A stretch of 64,000 nt of DNA from Chimonanthus salicifolius (taxonomy: Eukaryota > Streptophyta > Magnoliopsida > Laurales > Calycanthaceae): NCBI GenBank assembly GCA_013350335.1, contig CM023535.1:31280991-31344990 (forward strand), given 5' to 3'. A program made the translations under genes and the position numbers. Positions within the stretch are counted from its first letter, which is position 1; each line of letters opens with the position of its first letter. Under the pieces are notes generated by a model. It was not told the DNA's origin, did no database searches, and saw only the letters and a program-made list of their open reading frames with translations. Below are positions 34,455 to 45,883 of this stretch, in pieces.

Positions 34455-37400
34455 TGTAACGCCCCGCCCTTTTTCACTCGCTGAAAAATCAGAGTCTATT
34501 CTTTTTTTAATGGAAGAGAGAGAGAGTGGGACGTCACGACGCGAGCTACGTCCGAGCTTCCAAAGCCCGACCCTTAACTGGCCAACCATACGTGTGCGCG
34601 GACCAAGTCCACTAAAATGATTGACACGTACTCAAACTAACTTGCGGAAGAAATCATACATGCAGAATAACAATAGGATAACAATCCTGTTCCATTTTAG
34701 ATAGCAAAGTAGTCCAACACCTAATAATAATTATCATAACTTAAATATCCAAACATTAACCATCCAATCCATAGCAAATAAATCTACGTTATTACAATTC
34801 CGAATAACATAAACAACATATAGCTTAATCATCCAAGCTCCTAAGCTTGGCTCCAATTACGTCCTCGTTCCGTTGTCTTCCTGTGTCATCAACTAAGGTA
34901 GAAGTAGGGCGTTACACAACGCGCCCAGTAGGTATTCCAATTAGGGCTAACACATGGGTTAGTATATAAAATCCAGATATAATATACCATATCATACTTG
35001 TAAAGCATCATATCCAAAACAGTATATGATAATAGAGATCCAATCATACACATAAAAAACCAGAAAACCTTGCATGATAATAATGATCATAATCATGCCG
35101 ATTCAATGCCATGCCATGTTATCATATGCAATGAGTCCCACCCATCACAAACACATGGTATCCTCTTGGTGGAAAGCTCCTCATCAAGGTATCCCCCACG
35201 ATTGTTTTACGGACGCCCCGATGGGGTGTGGATCTCCGGTTAAAATACCCCTCACTGCCCCGACAGAGCGTGGGTCTCCGGTTATATTCCATCCCTCCCA
35301 TGCCATGCATGAGATGCAAATGCCAACATGCTATAGAATATTACAAAACATAACATGAAAATCCCATAATTGCAACAAATTTTTTTATACCAAAATATCT
35401 TATCAAACATGAATTAAAATCATCATAAGTAAATAATATATATCCATGGTTTCAATGATGTAGGAATCCTACCCAAGACAACTAAGGTGTCCTTGAGCTT
35501 TAAACCGGCAACCGTTCACGATCGTATACTGCTTGTGAGGTCCCGTCACCTTGTTACATATCAACAAGTCAAACTAAAGTCCCATTTGATTTCCATTCTA
35601 AACATCAATCCATAAAACAACCATAGTGGGGTTCGGCCATACAACATGGCCGAACCTCACCCACTTGAGTTTGTGCCCTTCCTTTAATCCTTTGATCTTT
35701 TAAATTAAGTCTAAGGTCATATCACCTTTAATTCATTAACCTAATCATACATGAGATCCTAAGTCCATAAAAATTCCTTAGTGGGGTTCAGTCATACAAC
35801 ATGACCGAACCTCACTCCTTTGGTTTTGTGCCCTTCTTTTCAATCCTTTGATCTTTTAAATTAATCCAAGATCACGCCATATTTGTTTCATTAATCTAAA
35901 CACTTATAGATTAATCATTTAACATCAATAACCACTTAAGTCCACAATAACATTCCCATGGGGTTCGGCCATACACCATGGCCGAACCCATGGTCCATCA
36001 ATTTCACCTATTTACAACATTGCCATTACTCTATCTATGGCTAAACATTTTATTCATTAAATCATACCTAAGTCCATAATCTGATCCATAAACCTAGTTC
36101 CAAAAATGATCCATCAAATCATGATATAATACCATATGACCCATTAAAGTGGTTCATGGGTTCGGCCATACACCATGGCTGAACCGATGATGTCTCATTT
36201 TCCCATCTTCTCCTTTAATTATTTACAATCTTTAATACATGACACAAGTCCCTCCATGGGAAACTTAATCATAACCTTAGGTCATCCTTTTCAAGCCAAG
36301 ACTCCATAATTCATCCATTACATTTCTTCATGGGGTTCGGTCTCATACTATGGCCGAACCCATGGTACATGGTTCTTTACCATTTACCACCTTTGAGACC
36401 CCTTTTAAAATGATTAATATTATTCCATTGTTTCCCACCTTTAGAACTCTTTAAAGGCACCAACATTAATCCATATAAAACCCTTTAAAATTATCAATAG
36501 CCTTCCATTTTAAAATCATAAATCCAAGATTGCTCTTTTGATGGGGTTCGGCCATACATCATGGCCGAACCTCATCCAACCCCTTTTTGGTCTTTAGTGG
36601 TTCTTGTGTATACCATTTAGGGTTTGGCCATGAAAGGCCAGCCCATGATCCATAATCATAATCCTTATAGGATCCATGCAAGAGGTCCTTTGTTATAATA
36701 AGACTAGGGTTTGGCCATGAAATGGCCGGACCACCTTCCTTGACCATCTTACTTAATAAGAGTTTATTGGGCACTTACAATTCCACGATTCCTCCTGTTT
36801 TCTTCTCTCCTACTTGTTCCTTGATTTTCCTCTTCCTTAGCCTAGTCTTCCTCCTTGATGATCCATTTGGAGGTTTTATCCTTGAGATGAAACACTCCCA
36901 ATGGTTTGGCCCTTGGGTTTCCATCTTGAGATGGAAACCCCCATGCTTCCAACGTGTGCCTTTGGTGTAACCTTGTTTAACATCAAAACCGTCCCCATTA
37001 ATGACCATTGGGAGTTTCATACATGAGCTGAAACTCCCCCCTCCAACGTGTGACCCTTGACTTGAGTCTTTGAAACAACTATAACCCCTCATCTTCCCAT
37101 TCTACTCACTTGAGATGAAGGTCCCATTAATTTCCATTCAACTCATTTAACTCAACTCACCTCTTTAATTCAACTCACTTAAAATCAACTCATTTAACTC
37201 ACTTAAAATCAACCCAATCACATAATTCCATTTCCAACTTAATTCAGCCCCAATTAAGTAAGCTTGAACTCACTTGGTGATCAACCAAGTCAACCACGAC
37301 CCATTGGGTCCCAATTGGGCATTTTGACCCAATTGACAATTTTAACCCAATTAACACTTTTGACCCAATCAAATAAATCTCACCCATTTAATTCAATTGA

Positions 37401-37540
37401 TCCATATTCACAATCCGTTGGGTCTTAATTAGGCAATTGACCCAACATCTTACCCATCTAAGGTCCATATACATTAATTCATAAATTACATTGACAATTT
37501 CCATATATATATCCCTAGCTTGAAAATACAGGGTGTTACA
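34455..37540 (-). mobile_element. Solo gypsy LTR, 3086 bp, with perfect TSD
   Basis: It starts TGTAACGCCCCGCCC and ends CAGGGTGTTACA, flanked by AGGGC at 34450-34454 and 37541-37545. It contains hairpins (35628-36570), a donor-like GTAAGT (GT at 36778/36777), a CpG block (35460-35555), two diverged tandem units (35190-35290) and the small hairpin near 35164-35190. It inserted 12 bp from the start of the SIRE-like LTR. No coding sequence is seen; intra-element LTR recombination is the usual origin. Confidence 0.93.
35628..36570. repeat. Six TTCGGCCAT hairpins with covarying outer arms
   Basis: Units lie at about 35628-35660, 35784-35816, 35954-35990, 36155-36190, 36330-36365 and 36541-36573. 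Some have outer arms GTGGGG...CCTCAC and others CATGGG...CCCATG. Both sides change together, so pairing is kept. Two short relatives, GGTTTGGCCATGAAAGGCC-like, occur near 36630 and 36712. Confidence 0.8.
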
Positions 37541-38049
37541 AGGGCACTAACAATCTCCCCCTTTGTCAATTTCATGACAAAACGTAGAAGCTAACTCATT
37601 TACAAGCCCACCCTTATTACATTACATTTGAATACAAAATATTACATTGTTTACTTGTACATATTCAAATGGAAAACTCGATTATTATCTTTGTATATTC
37701 TTGTTCAGCTTGCTTCAAATCATGATATCATGTTCAAGCACATATGCAAGCAAACCCCAAAACATTAATATGCATCCATGGACTAAACAAGATTAGTAGT
37801 CATTCTCTCTATACACCAATGATTTCCTAGCAACTAACACTACCCATAGCATACCCAAGCTATCAGTGTTGAGAAGATTTTCTCCCACAATATTCTTTGA
37901 GTTTGAAGTCCCAAACTCCAAGCATAGACATTCTCTCATGCCCATTGGCTTCTTCATATTCCTCCCCTTTATGGCTCTCTCTTTCTAGAGGCCCAAGTGC
38001 TTAGGCTTCACCAATTTACTCCCATAATTGGTTTTGATGCCTTATAGCT
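37541..38049 (-). other. 3' end of SIRE-like interior, left part
   Basis: 37541-37545 is the TSD of the solo LTR; from 37553 the minus-strand polypurine AAAGGGGGAGAT begins, preceded by untranslated AT-rich DNA. No open frame is seen. It is continued at 49642 after removal of element C. Confidence 0.6.
38045..38049. repeat. Left target-site duplication of element C (TAGCT)
   Basis: TAGCT precedes TGTAATGGCC at 38050. The identical TAGCT follows the right LTR at 49637-49641. Confidence 0.93.
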
Positions 38050-38438
38050 TGTAATGGCCCGAAATTTTTAAATCAATAAATATGTGGTTATTATTTATTT
38101 TAATAGTGGAAATTGGAAATTTGATGGAACAAATGGTAAATGGACCAAAATTTGGACAAAGGCCCAACTAGGGCCCAATGGGTTATGGATTGGATTTAAG
38201 TTTACTTAAAGGGTCAATGGTGGTCAATTGGGCCAAGGATGGTCAAATTGGGCCCAATACCCATTTGGGACCCAATGGATTAAGATAATGTAAACTCTAA
38301 GATAAATGGGTAAGGATGAATGTAATTGGGCCATGGGCCCAATGGTGGCCCAACTAGTGGGAATGGACTTAATGAAATTTGAATCACCTAAGTTGGTGAT
38401 GAGTTGACCAAGGTGACATGGTCCAATGGGACCCATCT

Positions 38439-38515
38439 CCACCTCACCAAGTGAGGTGGCGTGTGGACCAAGAATTGGTGGGGTCGGCCACCATGGTTGA
38501 CTTGGTCAACCATGG
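38439..38515. promoter_or_regulatory. U3 double-palindrome module, element C 5' LTR
   Basis: CCACCTCAC/GTGAGGTGG (38439-38459) is followed by CCATGGTTGAC/GTCAACCATGG (38491-38515). The identical copy in the 3' LTR is 46273-46349. Many TTGGGCC and GGTCAA motifs lie just upstream (38150-38350). Confidence 0.6.
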
Positions 38516-40529
38516 GTGAATTTCTTAGAGGGAATTTAATGGAATTAAATTAAGTAGGAAATAAATAAACCTAAGTAATTATCTAGTTGATTAATTAAAT
38601 AAAATAAACAAAAGGTGGTCAAATGGTCAAAGAAGACCAAAAGCCATCTTATTTCTTTTTACACCAACGTTGGCTAGTGGTGGAGTTCCAACCACCACCA
38701 TAAAGCATGAGAAATATCTCATGTGGGGTGGTTGGGAAAGTTAATGATAAAGTGTGTTATAAAAAAAAAAGAAAAAAGGTTGTCTTTATCTCATTCTCTA
38801 CACTTCACTCTCATTTCATTCTCTTTCTCTTTTGCTCTCCCACACCACCGTCCCTCATCTCCAAGAAATAGAGAAGAAGAAAACTAAGAAGAGAAAGAAG
38901 AAGGAAACTTAGAAGAGAAGAAAAGTGCAAACTTGGGGCCACCTCTTCAAGACCAAAGCTTGAGGTAATTTTTCCATCCCATTCTCTCTCTCTCTCTCAA
39001 GTACACCCCATGGTAGATGTTTGATTTATTTATTAGGGTTTATAAAAAATGGAAGCATGGAGAATGATTTAGAGTTTTAAGTTTTTAAATGATTAAATGT
39101 GGGTAATTTTAAAGGGTTTTAAAATGGAAGCCATGGTAAGTGAGGTATGATTTTTAGGGTTTTAAAGAATGGAATACATGAAGGGTGGTTAATGATTTTA
39201 GGGTTTTAAATGAATGAATGTGAGAGAGTTTTAAAGGGATTTAAATGAGGAATGCTTTTGAACCCTATGGTGATGTATGTGTAATGATGATGGGTGTAAA
39301 ATTATGGAAATTGATGGAGAGTGATTGGTGAACTTAGAGGTATTTGGATCATAATGATGATGAGGGAAACTCCACTTTAATTATTAGAATGATTAGTTTG
39401 CCTATTAGATGTATGTGTAAATGCCTAAATGAATTATCATTATGATCATACATGATATGTGATCAATGAAATTGAATGAAATAGGTGTGGGGTGATGATG
39501 GATGAATAGTTTTTAATATGTGGTTAATGAGATTTATAATTATTATATTGTGGATGAGATTATAGGGTAGAACTTGTGTTTGATGTATGGTTTGAATCTA
39601 AATGAACAGCTCATGTACTTTGTTGAGAAAATGGTGCTCATATTAGATGAACATGTATCAATGAGGAATAGAGGGTGTGTACCTACCATACCAAGGGTGG
39701 AAAGAGTTGTTGGTGAGGACTTATCCCCTTTCTTTGGTTAAACTTGCTAACTTGGTTGAGTTTTCAAATGTTTGAAGCTTGAAATTAAAATGGATGATTG
39801 TTGTAGAAGGTGGAAAAATGTTTTATATGTTAGATATGGTGTAGTGATGATAGCCATGAAAATGGCATATGGTGCTCATAATAAATACCATCCTACAACT
39901 TTATCTCATAGGAAGATTATGTAATGAAAATGTGAAGAGACTTGAGGTGGAATTGCATTTCATGTTGAGACCTTGGAAATGTATGTATACTAAACATTGG
40001 AGTGTAATAGGGTGTTGTATAGCCCATGCAAATTGTGGTGAATTGAGAAATGCATGTAATATCAAGGTAATGCTTATATGAAGGGTGATATACACGTGAA
40101 TGAGGTGTGGAGTATGTTATGTTATGGGAGTGTGAGGGCTCAACCCTTGTTGCTCTAAGATTGTGATTAGGGAATGGATGACTATTCTTTGTTGGAATGT
40201 TTTACCTTGTACTAAATTGCTAAGCCATTGTGTGAAAAGTGTGGGTATGATTGTATCTATGTTGAAATTGGTATGTTTGGAAAAGAGGTAGTGACAAAAC
40301 CGTAAATATTGGCCAAAATGAAAAACCCATGGAAGATGATCATGGACTTAGGGGCACTAAATAATAAGTTTATGTATGGTTAAATAAAGCCTAGGAGGCT
40401 GATTTTTAGACCCATATAATTAAAATATGTAATGGATTACATGGGACCCACAAAACCTAAATGGTGACCGGTTTTTCATAAGGGCTTATAAATGGTTGAA
40501 ACATGGACTAATGATTAATGTGTAATAAG

Positions 40530-40636
40530 GTACTGGACATCGCAGGCGGTGCGCGATCGGCGACCGGGCTTATCGAACGGAAAATGTAAAAGGACGCAAA
40601 TCAGTATTGGGTAGGATTCCTACATTTTTGTAAGCC
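40530..40636 (+). promoter_or_regulatory. Conserved CpG-rich block of the LTRs
   Basis: A GC- and CpG-rich block (GGTGCGCGATCGGCGACCGG and surroundings) stands out in AT-rich LTR DNA and ends in GGGTAGGATTCCTAC. Homologous blocks occur at 1410-1525, 2757-2870, 7575-7685, 13370-13455, 15790-15864, 16925-17030, 25645-25745, 35460-35555, 48364-48470, 53095-53200 and, more diverged, 56535-56625. Retention across LTR families suggests a cis function (core promoter or enhancer), which is inference. Confidence 0.55.
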
Positions 40637-40966
40637 ATGGATTGTGTGATGTTTTCCTTTAAATTATTTTGGAAATCATGTGAATGTCTTAAGATGCAAT
40701 TTGGGATTAAATATTATGGGATGTTTTTCCCTTTGATTTATTTGATAATCAAGTAATTGTTTTAAGATGGGTTTTTGTGTTACTATTGAACTACATATAA
40801 TTACATGGCATATGGCATCTACATCTCATGCATGGCATGGGAGGGATATGACAGGGGAAGGATGAAATGAAACCGAAGTCCATGCTTCGTCGGGGCGACC
40901 GATAAATAGACATGGAGATATTTTGATGTGTTTGATGTATCAGGGATGTTGTATGTAATTATGATA

Positions 40967-41137
40967 CCTTGATGATGGTTCTTCCATCAAGGGGGAGGAG
41001 TTGTGATTGTTTTATATCTGGACGAGGTTTTGTCGTCCAGGGGAATGATTTGTGATTGTTTTATATCTGGACGAGGTTTTGCCGTCCATGGGGATGATTT
41101 GTGATTGTTTGTATCTTGACGAGGTCTTGCCGTCAAG
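40967..41137. repeat. Four small hairpins with covarying arms
   Basis: 40967-40992 has arms CCTTGATG/CATCAAGG, 41018-41040 CTGGACGA/TCGTCCAG, 41068-41088 TGGACG/CGTCCA and 41115-41137 CTTGACG/CGTCAAG. The last three are tandem units 48-49 bp apart. Stems differ in sequence but stay complementary. Relatives on the minus strand occur near 16526, 25247, 35164, 52728, 52771, 56219, 56270 and 56305. Confidence 0.8.
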
Positions 41138-41804
41138 GGGGATATGACAGCATGATGGTATGGACGATGGGTGGGATTCATAACATCGACACCCATGGCA
41201 TAGCATTCATTTTTATGGTCTTCGTTATGTATTATCTATATGCTTTGTTATCACTAATCCATGTGTTAGCCCTACTCGGAGTCCTACTGGGCGCGTGGTC
41301 TAACGCCCTACTTCTACCCTAGCCGACGATGCAGGAGATGGCGGAACGGAAGGACAGGACGGGAGTCATGCTCAGGAGCTTGGGAAGGCGGATTCATTAT
41401 GTTGTTTAAGTTTATGTTGGAAAAATGTAATTTGAGTAGCATAGCTTGTCGGAATGCAATAAATTAGATTACTGGCTATGTTTTGGGATTTTATTATGGA
41501 CATTATGGTTTTGAGGTATTATAGAAATTTAAATGAATGTTATCTTCCTTGCTATCTCAAATCTGTAGGATAGTCTTTGTTGTTAATTCCGCACTGAGAA
41601 GTAATATTCCTTGAGCTTACATCTACGCGTGAACCGTACTCGTGGACTTGGCTCCACGCACGCGTAGGGTTGGCCAGTTAAGGGCCGGGCTTTAGAAGCT
41701 CGGACTTAACTCGCGTCGTGACGTCCGCGCCCTTTGTCACTTTTATTTAAAAAAAAAAAAAAATGTACTCTGATTTTTCGGTGAAAAGGGGCGGGCGTTA
41801 CAGT

Positions 41805-41816
41805 TGGTATCAGAGC
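41805..41816 (+). other. Primer-binding site of element C
   Basis: TGGTATCAGAGC lies two bases after the LTR end at 41802 and is complementary to the initiator tRNA-Met 3' end. Confidence 0.93.
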
Positions 41817-42340
41817 GAATTCGGAAGAATGAATCTCTGGAAGTAAGATTTAAGACGGTTGCACGTCTCACTGACGGCTAAGAATCCCAACCGACCGACT
41901 CTTCGGAGTCCGCTGCACGGGGGCCGGGTTAATTTACTTCGATTGACTCAAACGGAAGTGTTTAATCTGAGAACAACAATTGACGGAAAGGAATGATAGC
42001 AAGGGAAGAAAGATTCATTCTAGGAGAGATTTATTGAAACATAGCAAGATAGGGTTTACTTCCCCAGAAATGAGAAAACATCTAGGTTTTCCCCCAAATT
42101 GATGAAACAGTATTAGATTTATTAGACATAGTAAAGTAGGATGTACTTCCCCGGTATCCCCAATTTGAACAACAGACAATAGCAATTTAGAGATTCCCCC
42201 CCAGAAACAAAGGAAAAACAAGTGTGCTTATTTGGCAACTTTCCCCAAACCAAATACATTGTGATATACATAAGAAATTCCCCAACACTGAGATTGGTTT
42301 TATTGGAAATTGCAGTTGATGATTTTTGGGTTCTATTGTA
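41817..42340 (+). other. 5' leader of element C
   Basis: It shares with elements A and B the block CTGACGGCTAAGAATCCCAA through CGGGGGCCGGGTTAATTTAC (about 41870-41940) and the TTCCCC-rich stretch. No gag start follows where elements A and B have one. Confidence 0.65.
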
Positions 42341-42430
42341 TTCTATGAATACAGGTATGTCAAATGAAGGGGACTGTACGGAATTATGGGATAAGGGAAC
42401 CCATAACTGTCTCATAGATTTGGTGTCTGC

Positions 42431-42701
42431 TTCCAGCATAGAAGTTGCTGGACATGCAGGAGGGACCTCCCGAGGAAGATGAAGAGGATTTAACATCTCT
42501 TTCTGAAGAGAATGTGGAAGACTTTCTGATGATAAGATAGTCGGTAGGGGAATTGGAACCCAGTTATATGTGCGAGTTGTGTAACCAGGTTGGGCACAAT
42601 TGCACATATTGTCCCTACCCTCTTGAAGTGGTATACCCGATTTGTGGACTACATGGACACGGGAAAGAGAGGACTAACCGTCCTTATATTGGAAAATAAT
42701 T
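42431..42701 (+). pseudogene. Unfamiliar CCHC zinc-knuckle segment in element C
   Basis: A frame beginning about 42431 encodes an acidic stretch (PPEEDEEDLTSLSEENVEDF), meets a TAG near 42538, and continues with SYMCELCNQVGHNCTYC (knuckle at 42571-42612, pattern C-x2-C-x4-H-x4-C). A second, incomplete Cys/His motif (CGLHGHGKER) follows before a stop near 42700. It does not resemble the gag knuckle of element A (CYQCGQQGHFKREC). It may be captured or rearranged DNA, or a decayed gag of another lineage. Confidence 0.5.
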
Positions 42702-44730
42702 AATGATTTTGGGGTTTTAAATGAAGGAAATAAGTGTGATATTAAATTGCACAAGCATGCTTGTATTGTGAGTGCATGTGAAGATACATGTGTTAAATTC
42801 TTGTTGTTGAGTGTATGAGGTGATGAAATGAGGAAAGACTAATAGTTATGATCATACTAATTGAGGAAAGAGTATGAAAAAAAAAAAAATGTACAATGAT
42901 GAACTGCATGCATCAAATGAGGATAAGAGGCATGAACTTTTAATGTGGGGTATATGTTGCATATGCTTATGAGTAAGGTAAATGTGAATAAAAAGGGTGG
43001 GGAGTATTTGTTAATGTGATGAATGGGTATACTTGGGGGATGGTACAATGGCTTTTAGAAATGGTTTTTATATTGGTGATAACCCATGGTTTGATGAATT
43101 TGTCATGACCAAGTGAAGAGATTTATGTTATGACATATAATGGGTGATGATGTAAACGCTTTGTGAAGGGGTATAAGAGGTTCTCATGTGAACAAAGTGC
43201 CATTTGAGAGATGTTGGATAAACAATGTACTTGAAAGAGACCGGAATGCATGGGTTAACTTGCCATATGAAACTCGTGAGAAGATGATATTATGAGGAGA
43301 ATGTGAAGGGTCTAACTTGCAAAGACTAATATATTGTAAAAAAAAAAAATCTTGTATGTATAATGCAATTGTATTCCCTCAATGTGTTGTGGAGATTATG
43401 AACGAGTGATGATAGGCCTTGAAATGGGTTTACGGCCTTAAAAAGCATGAATGAATGATGGCCATGAACTTATGAAAATATTTTATTTAGTGATTGCATG
43501 AGGATTCCCTATGATGTTAATAAATTGTGATTATCAATAGTTGCAATGAGTTTATATGATGTTACTTTGATAATTGGTGGTATGCAATAAATAGTCATTG
43601 AGGAACAAGGAGGTGTTATAGACTATGTGTATGATGATGAGTTGATAAAGTACAGTGAGTTGTGAATATGTAGTAGGCATGAAGAGGCCGTGATATGTTA
43701 ATGTGTTTGGTTGGAAACCTAGGTGGGGCTGATGAATAATTCCAAAGTTTAAGAATTTGTGGATGGTCATGGATGGTCTTCGAATGTATTGGGATGACTT
43801 GCATTGGATGAGTAGGATTGCTATTTCAAAATCACTAGGTGTATGTTGTAAATGGGGTAGGGTAACCAAATCATAATTATGTTGAATCACTAGATCATAT
43901 TAATGTGTTATTTCTTATGTTACCTCAAGTTATTGTTTGATGAGAATGGAGATGAAAGATCTGGTTACACATGAGTTATGTTATTCGATGATTGTGTGTG
44001 ATTTCAATTCTACGTGACCTGATAATGAAGGCATATGAACCCGTATGATGTTGTAACCATTGATAACGTAGGCATGTAGGGTGGAATTTGGTAGTTGGTG
44101 AAATTTGTAATAATTGTGAATATTTTTAGCGGTGAATGGGTACTATTTGACATAACCTAAGTAAGCTTAGATGTATCACTAATTTTTAAGAATCTATGAA
44201 TATGTGTTGAATAATCCAGAAGGGTAGGAAATTAGTATCTATATGATTTGGATTGATGTCGGGTATTGTTATTGTAGGAGTTATGAACAAAAAGGGTTAG
44301 TCACATAGTGACTTATATGCAAATAAAGGTATGATTGCTTTTGAGAGATAGACCTAAGGGAAAGGTTAAGAGTCTAGTGAAACTTGAATGGGAAGCTATG
44401 GGCGACTGCCGAGTGAGACTGATCACCTGACTCTGTAGTTGGCCGATGGAATTCCACGAGGGTGAAGCTAGAAACCTAGTTAAAATGGAATCAACAATGG
44501 ACTTGAGCATAAACTCGTACTGGCAGACTAACTCACACAAAGAGTAGACGAAAGAACGTATTGAAGGAGTACATATGAGAAATGTTTTGGTAACAGATAA
44601 AGCGAAATAGAATACATTAATCTACATAAAATCGCAAATGGGTTCATGAGGAAAAAGAGATAATGTGGGACAGAGTAAATTCTGCAAGAATGAAACTCGT
44701 AGGTTGATGTGAGTGATGTTGATGTAATTA
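42702..44730 (+). other. Interior of element C without recognised genes
   Basis: About 2 kb of AT-rich sequence has no convincing frame on either strand; frames up to about 110 codons are low-complexity. Two A-runs occur (about 42877-42889 and 43338-43347). It occupies the place of gag, protease, RT and RNase H. Its origin is unknown. Confidence 0.6.
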
Positions 44731-45821
44731 AAAGGTACTTGGCACAATTGAACGGGAACGGCGAATAGACCTAGAAATGGAAAAGATATGAACCAAGATA
44801 ACTGCAGGCGAGGTAGTACCGGAATAGGAATTACGACCGGAACATGGTCTTTTATTCCGAGGTAGGACATATGTGCCTGAGAGCTGCAGAAGGGAGTATT
44901 GGTTGAGGCACACCAAGCCAAACTCTCTACCTATCCGGACAGCGCCAAGATGTACCATGATCCTAAGAGGCACTATTGGTGGCATGGACTCAAGAGAGAT
45001 GTGGCAGAGTATGTACTCGCTGCACTAACTTGTCAGCAGGTTAAGGCGGAACATGGGAAGCCACCGGGTTTACTCAAACCCTTACCAATGCCGGAGTGGA
45101 AATGGGAGCATGTAGCCATGGACTTTGTAACAGGGCTACTAAGGTCATCAAGGGGCAACGACGCAATATGGGTCGATGGTACATCCGAAATATTATCAGA
45201 CTACATGGTGTACCCTGGACTATTGTGTCCGACAGAGATGGCCGATTTACTAGCAGAGTATGGCAGAGGGTGCAGTCAGCTATGGGGACCGACGTGTTAA
45301 CCAGCACAGCATTCCACCCACAAACTGATGGACAGTCGGAGAAGAGAACAATACCGGTATTGGAGGATATGCTGAGAGCATGTGTACTGGATTTCAAAGG
45401 TGGGAGACTTGGTGTTTTTGAAAGTCTCACCACGGAAGGGACACATGAGATTCGGACAGAAGGGGAAACTGTCACCTAGACTTGTGGGGCCATTTCCAGT
45501 CTTGAAGAGGGTGGGGGAAGTAGCTTATTAGTTGGTGCTTCCTCCACAGTTATCATCTTTACATGATGTATTTCATGTGTCCATGTTGAGGAAGTACAAC
45601 CCCGACCCTTCACAGGTGTTGAACGTACAAGACGTCGATGTACAAAGCGACGTGACATATGTGTAGAAGCTGGTCAGATTGATCGGGAGCGAGCAAAAAG
45701 GGTGCTACGGAACCGTGCGATTCAGTTCGTCAAGGTGGTATGGGAACGACATGGCAATGAGGAGACCACTTGGGAACTCGAATCAGAGATGAGAGCCGCT
45801 CATCCGGAACTATTTGTATAA
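44731..45821 (+). pseudogene. Integrase pseudogene of element C with chromodomain-like end
   Basis: It matches the region of element A from the RNase H/integrase linker onward. Visible are the zinc region (H in EAHQAKL, then CQQVKAEH), the core start MDFVTGLL, SDRDGRFTSRVW, TDGQSEK and LEDMLRACVLDFKGG, then after a large deletion the C-terminal part and HPELFV with stop at 45819-45821. Further lesions are stops in the linker (near 44815 and 44850), a deletion after GNDAIWV and a stop near 45530 and near 45664. It cannot make integrase, though the element moved recently. Confidence 0.88.
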
Positions 45822-45868
45822 GATGATTTGAACCCCTACTTCGCTCGAATTTTCGGGACGAAAATTTT

Positions 45869-45877
45869 AAAAGAGGA
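45869..45877 (+). other. Polypurine tract of element C
   Basis: AAAAGAGGA lies six bases before the 3' LTR start at 45884, as in element A. Confidence 0.75.
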
Positions 45878-45883
45878 TTGTAT

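Larger units (their letters stand above)
32772..37552 (-). mobile_element. 3' LTR of a SIRE-like Ty1-copia element, interrupted
   Basis: The parts are about 32772-34454 and 37546-37552, separated by a solo gypsy LTR. The minus strand starts TGTTAGTGCCCTAGC, preceded by the polypurine AAAGGGGGAGAT, a combination typical of SIRE/Maximus elements, and near its end reads a C-run followed by TCTAGGGTCAATCG. It has many GGGTCGGT and ACCGAC motifs, for example CACCGA-TGGG-TCGGTG near 33622. The left boundary is approximate. Confidence 0.65.
38050..41802 (+). mobile_element. 5' LTR of element C, 3753 bp
   Basis: It runs from TGTAATGGCCCGAAA to GGGCGGGCGTTACA. Modules in order: U3 double palindrome (38439-38515), TC-rich leader with GA/TC runs (38800-39000), a weak donor-like GAG/GTAATT (GT at 38965), a long AT-rich region with no TTCGGCCAT hairpin, a CpG block (40530-40636), CATGCATGGCATGG (about 40828), one tandem unit (40868-40915), four small covarying hairpins (40967-41137), then GGGCGCGTGGTCTAACGCCC (41290-41309) and the conserved end. 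Short open frames in it are not convincing genes. Confidence 0.95.

Noticed and set aside
42122..42607. 161-codon frame on the minus strand in element C
   Set aside because: It overlaps the leader conserved with other elements and the plus-strand zinc-knuckle segment, and shows no motif.
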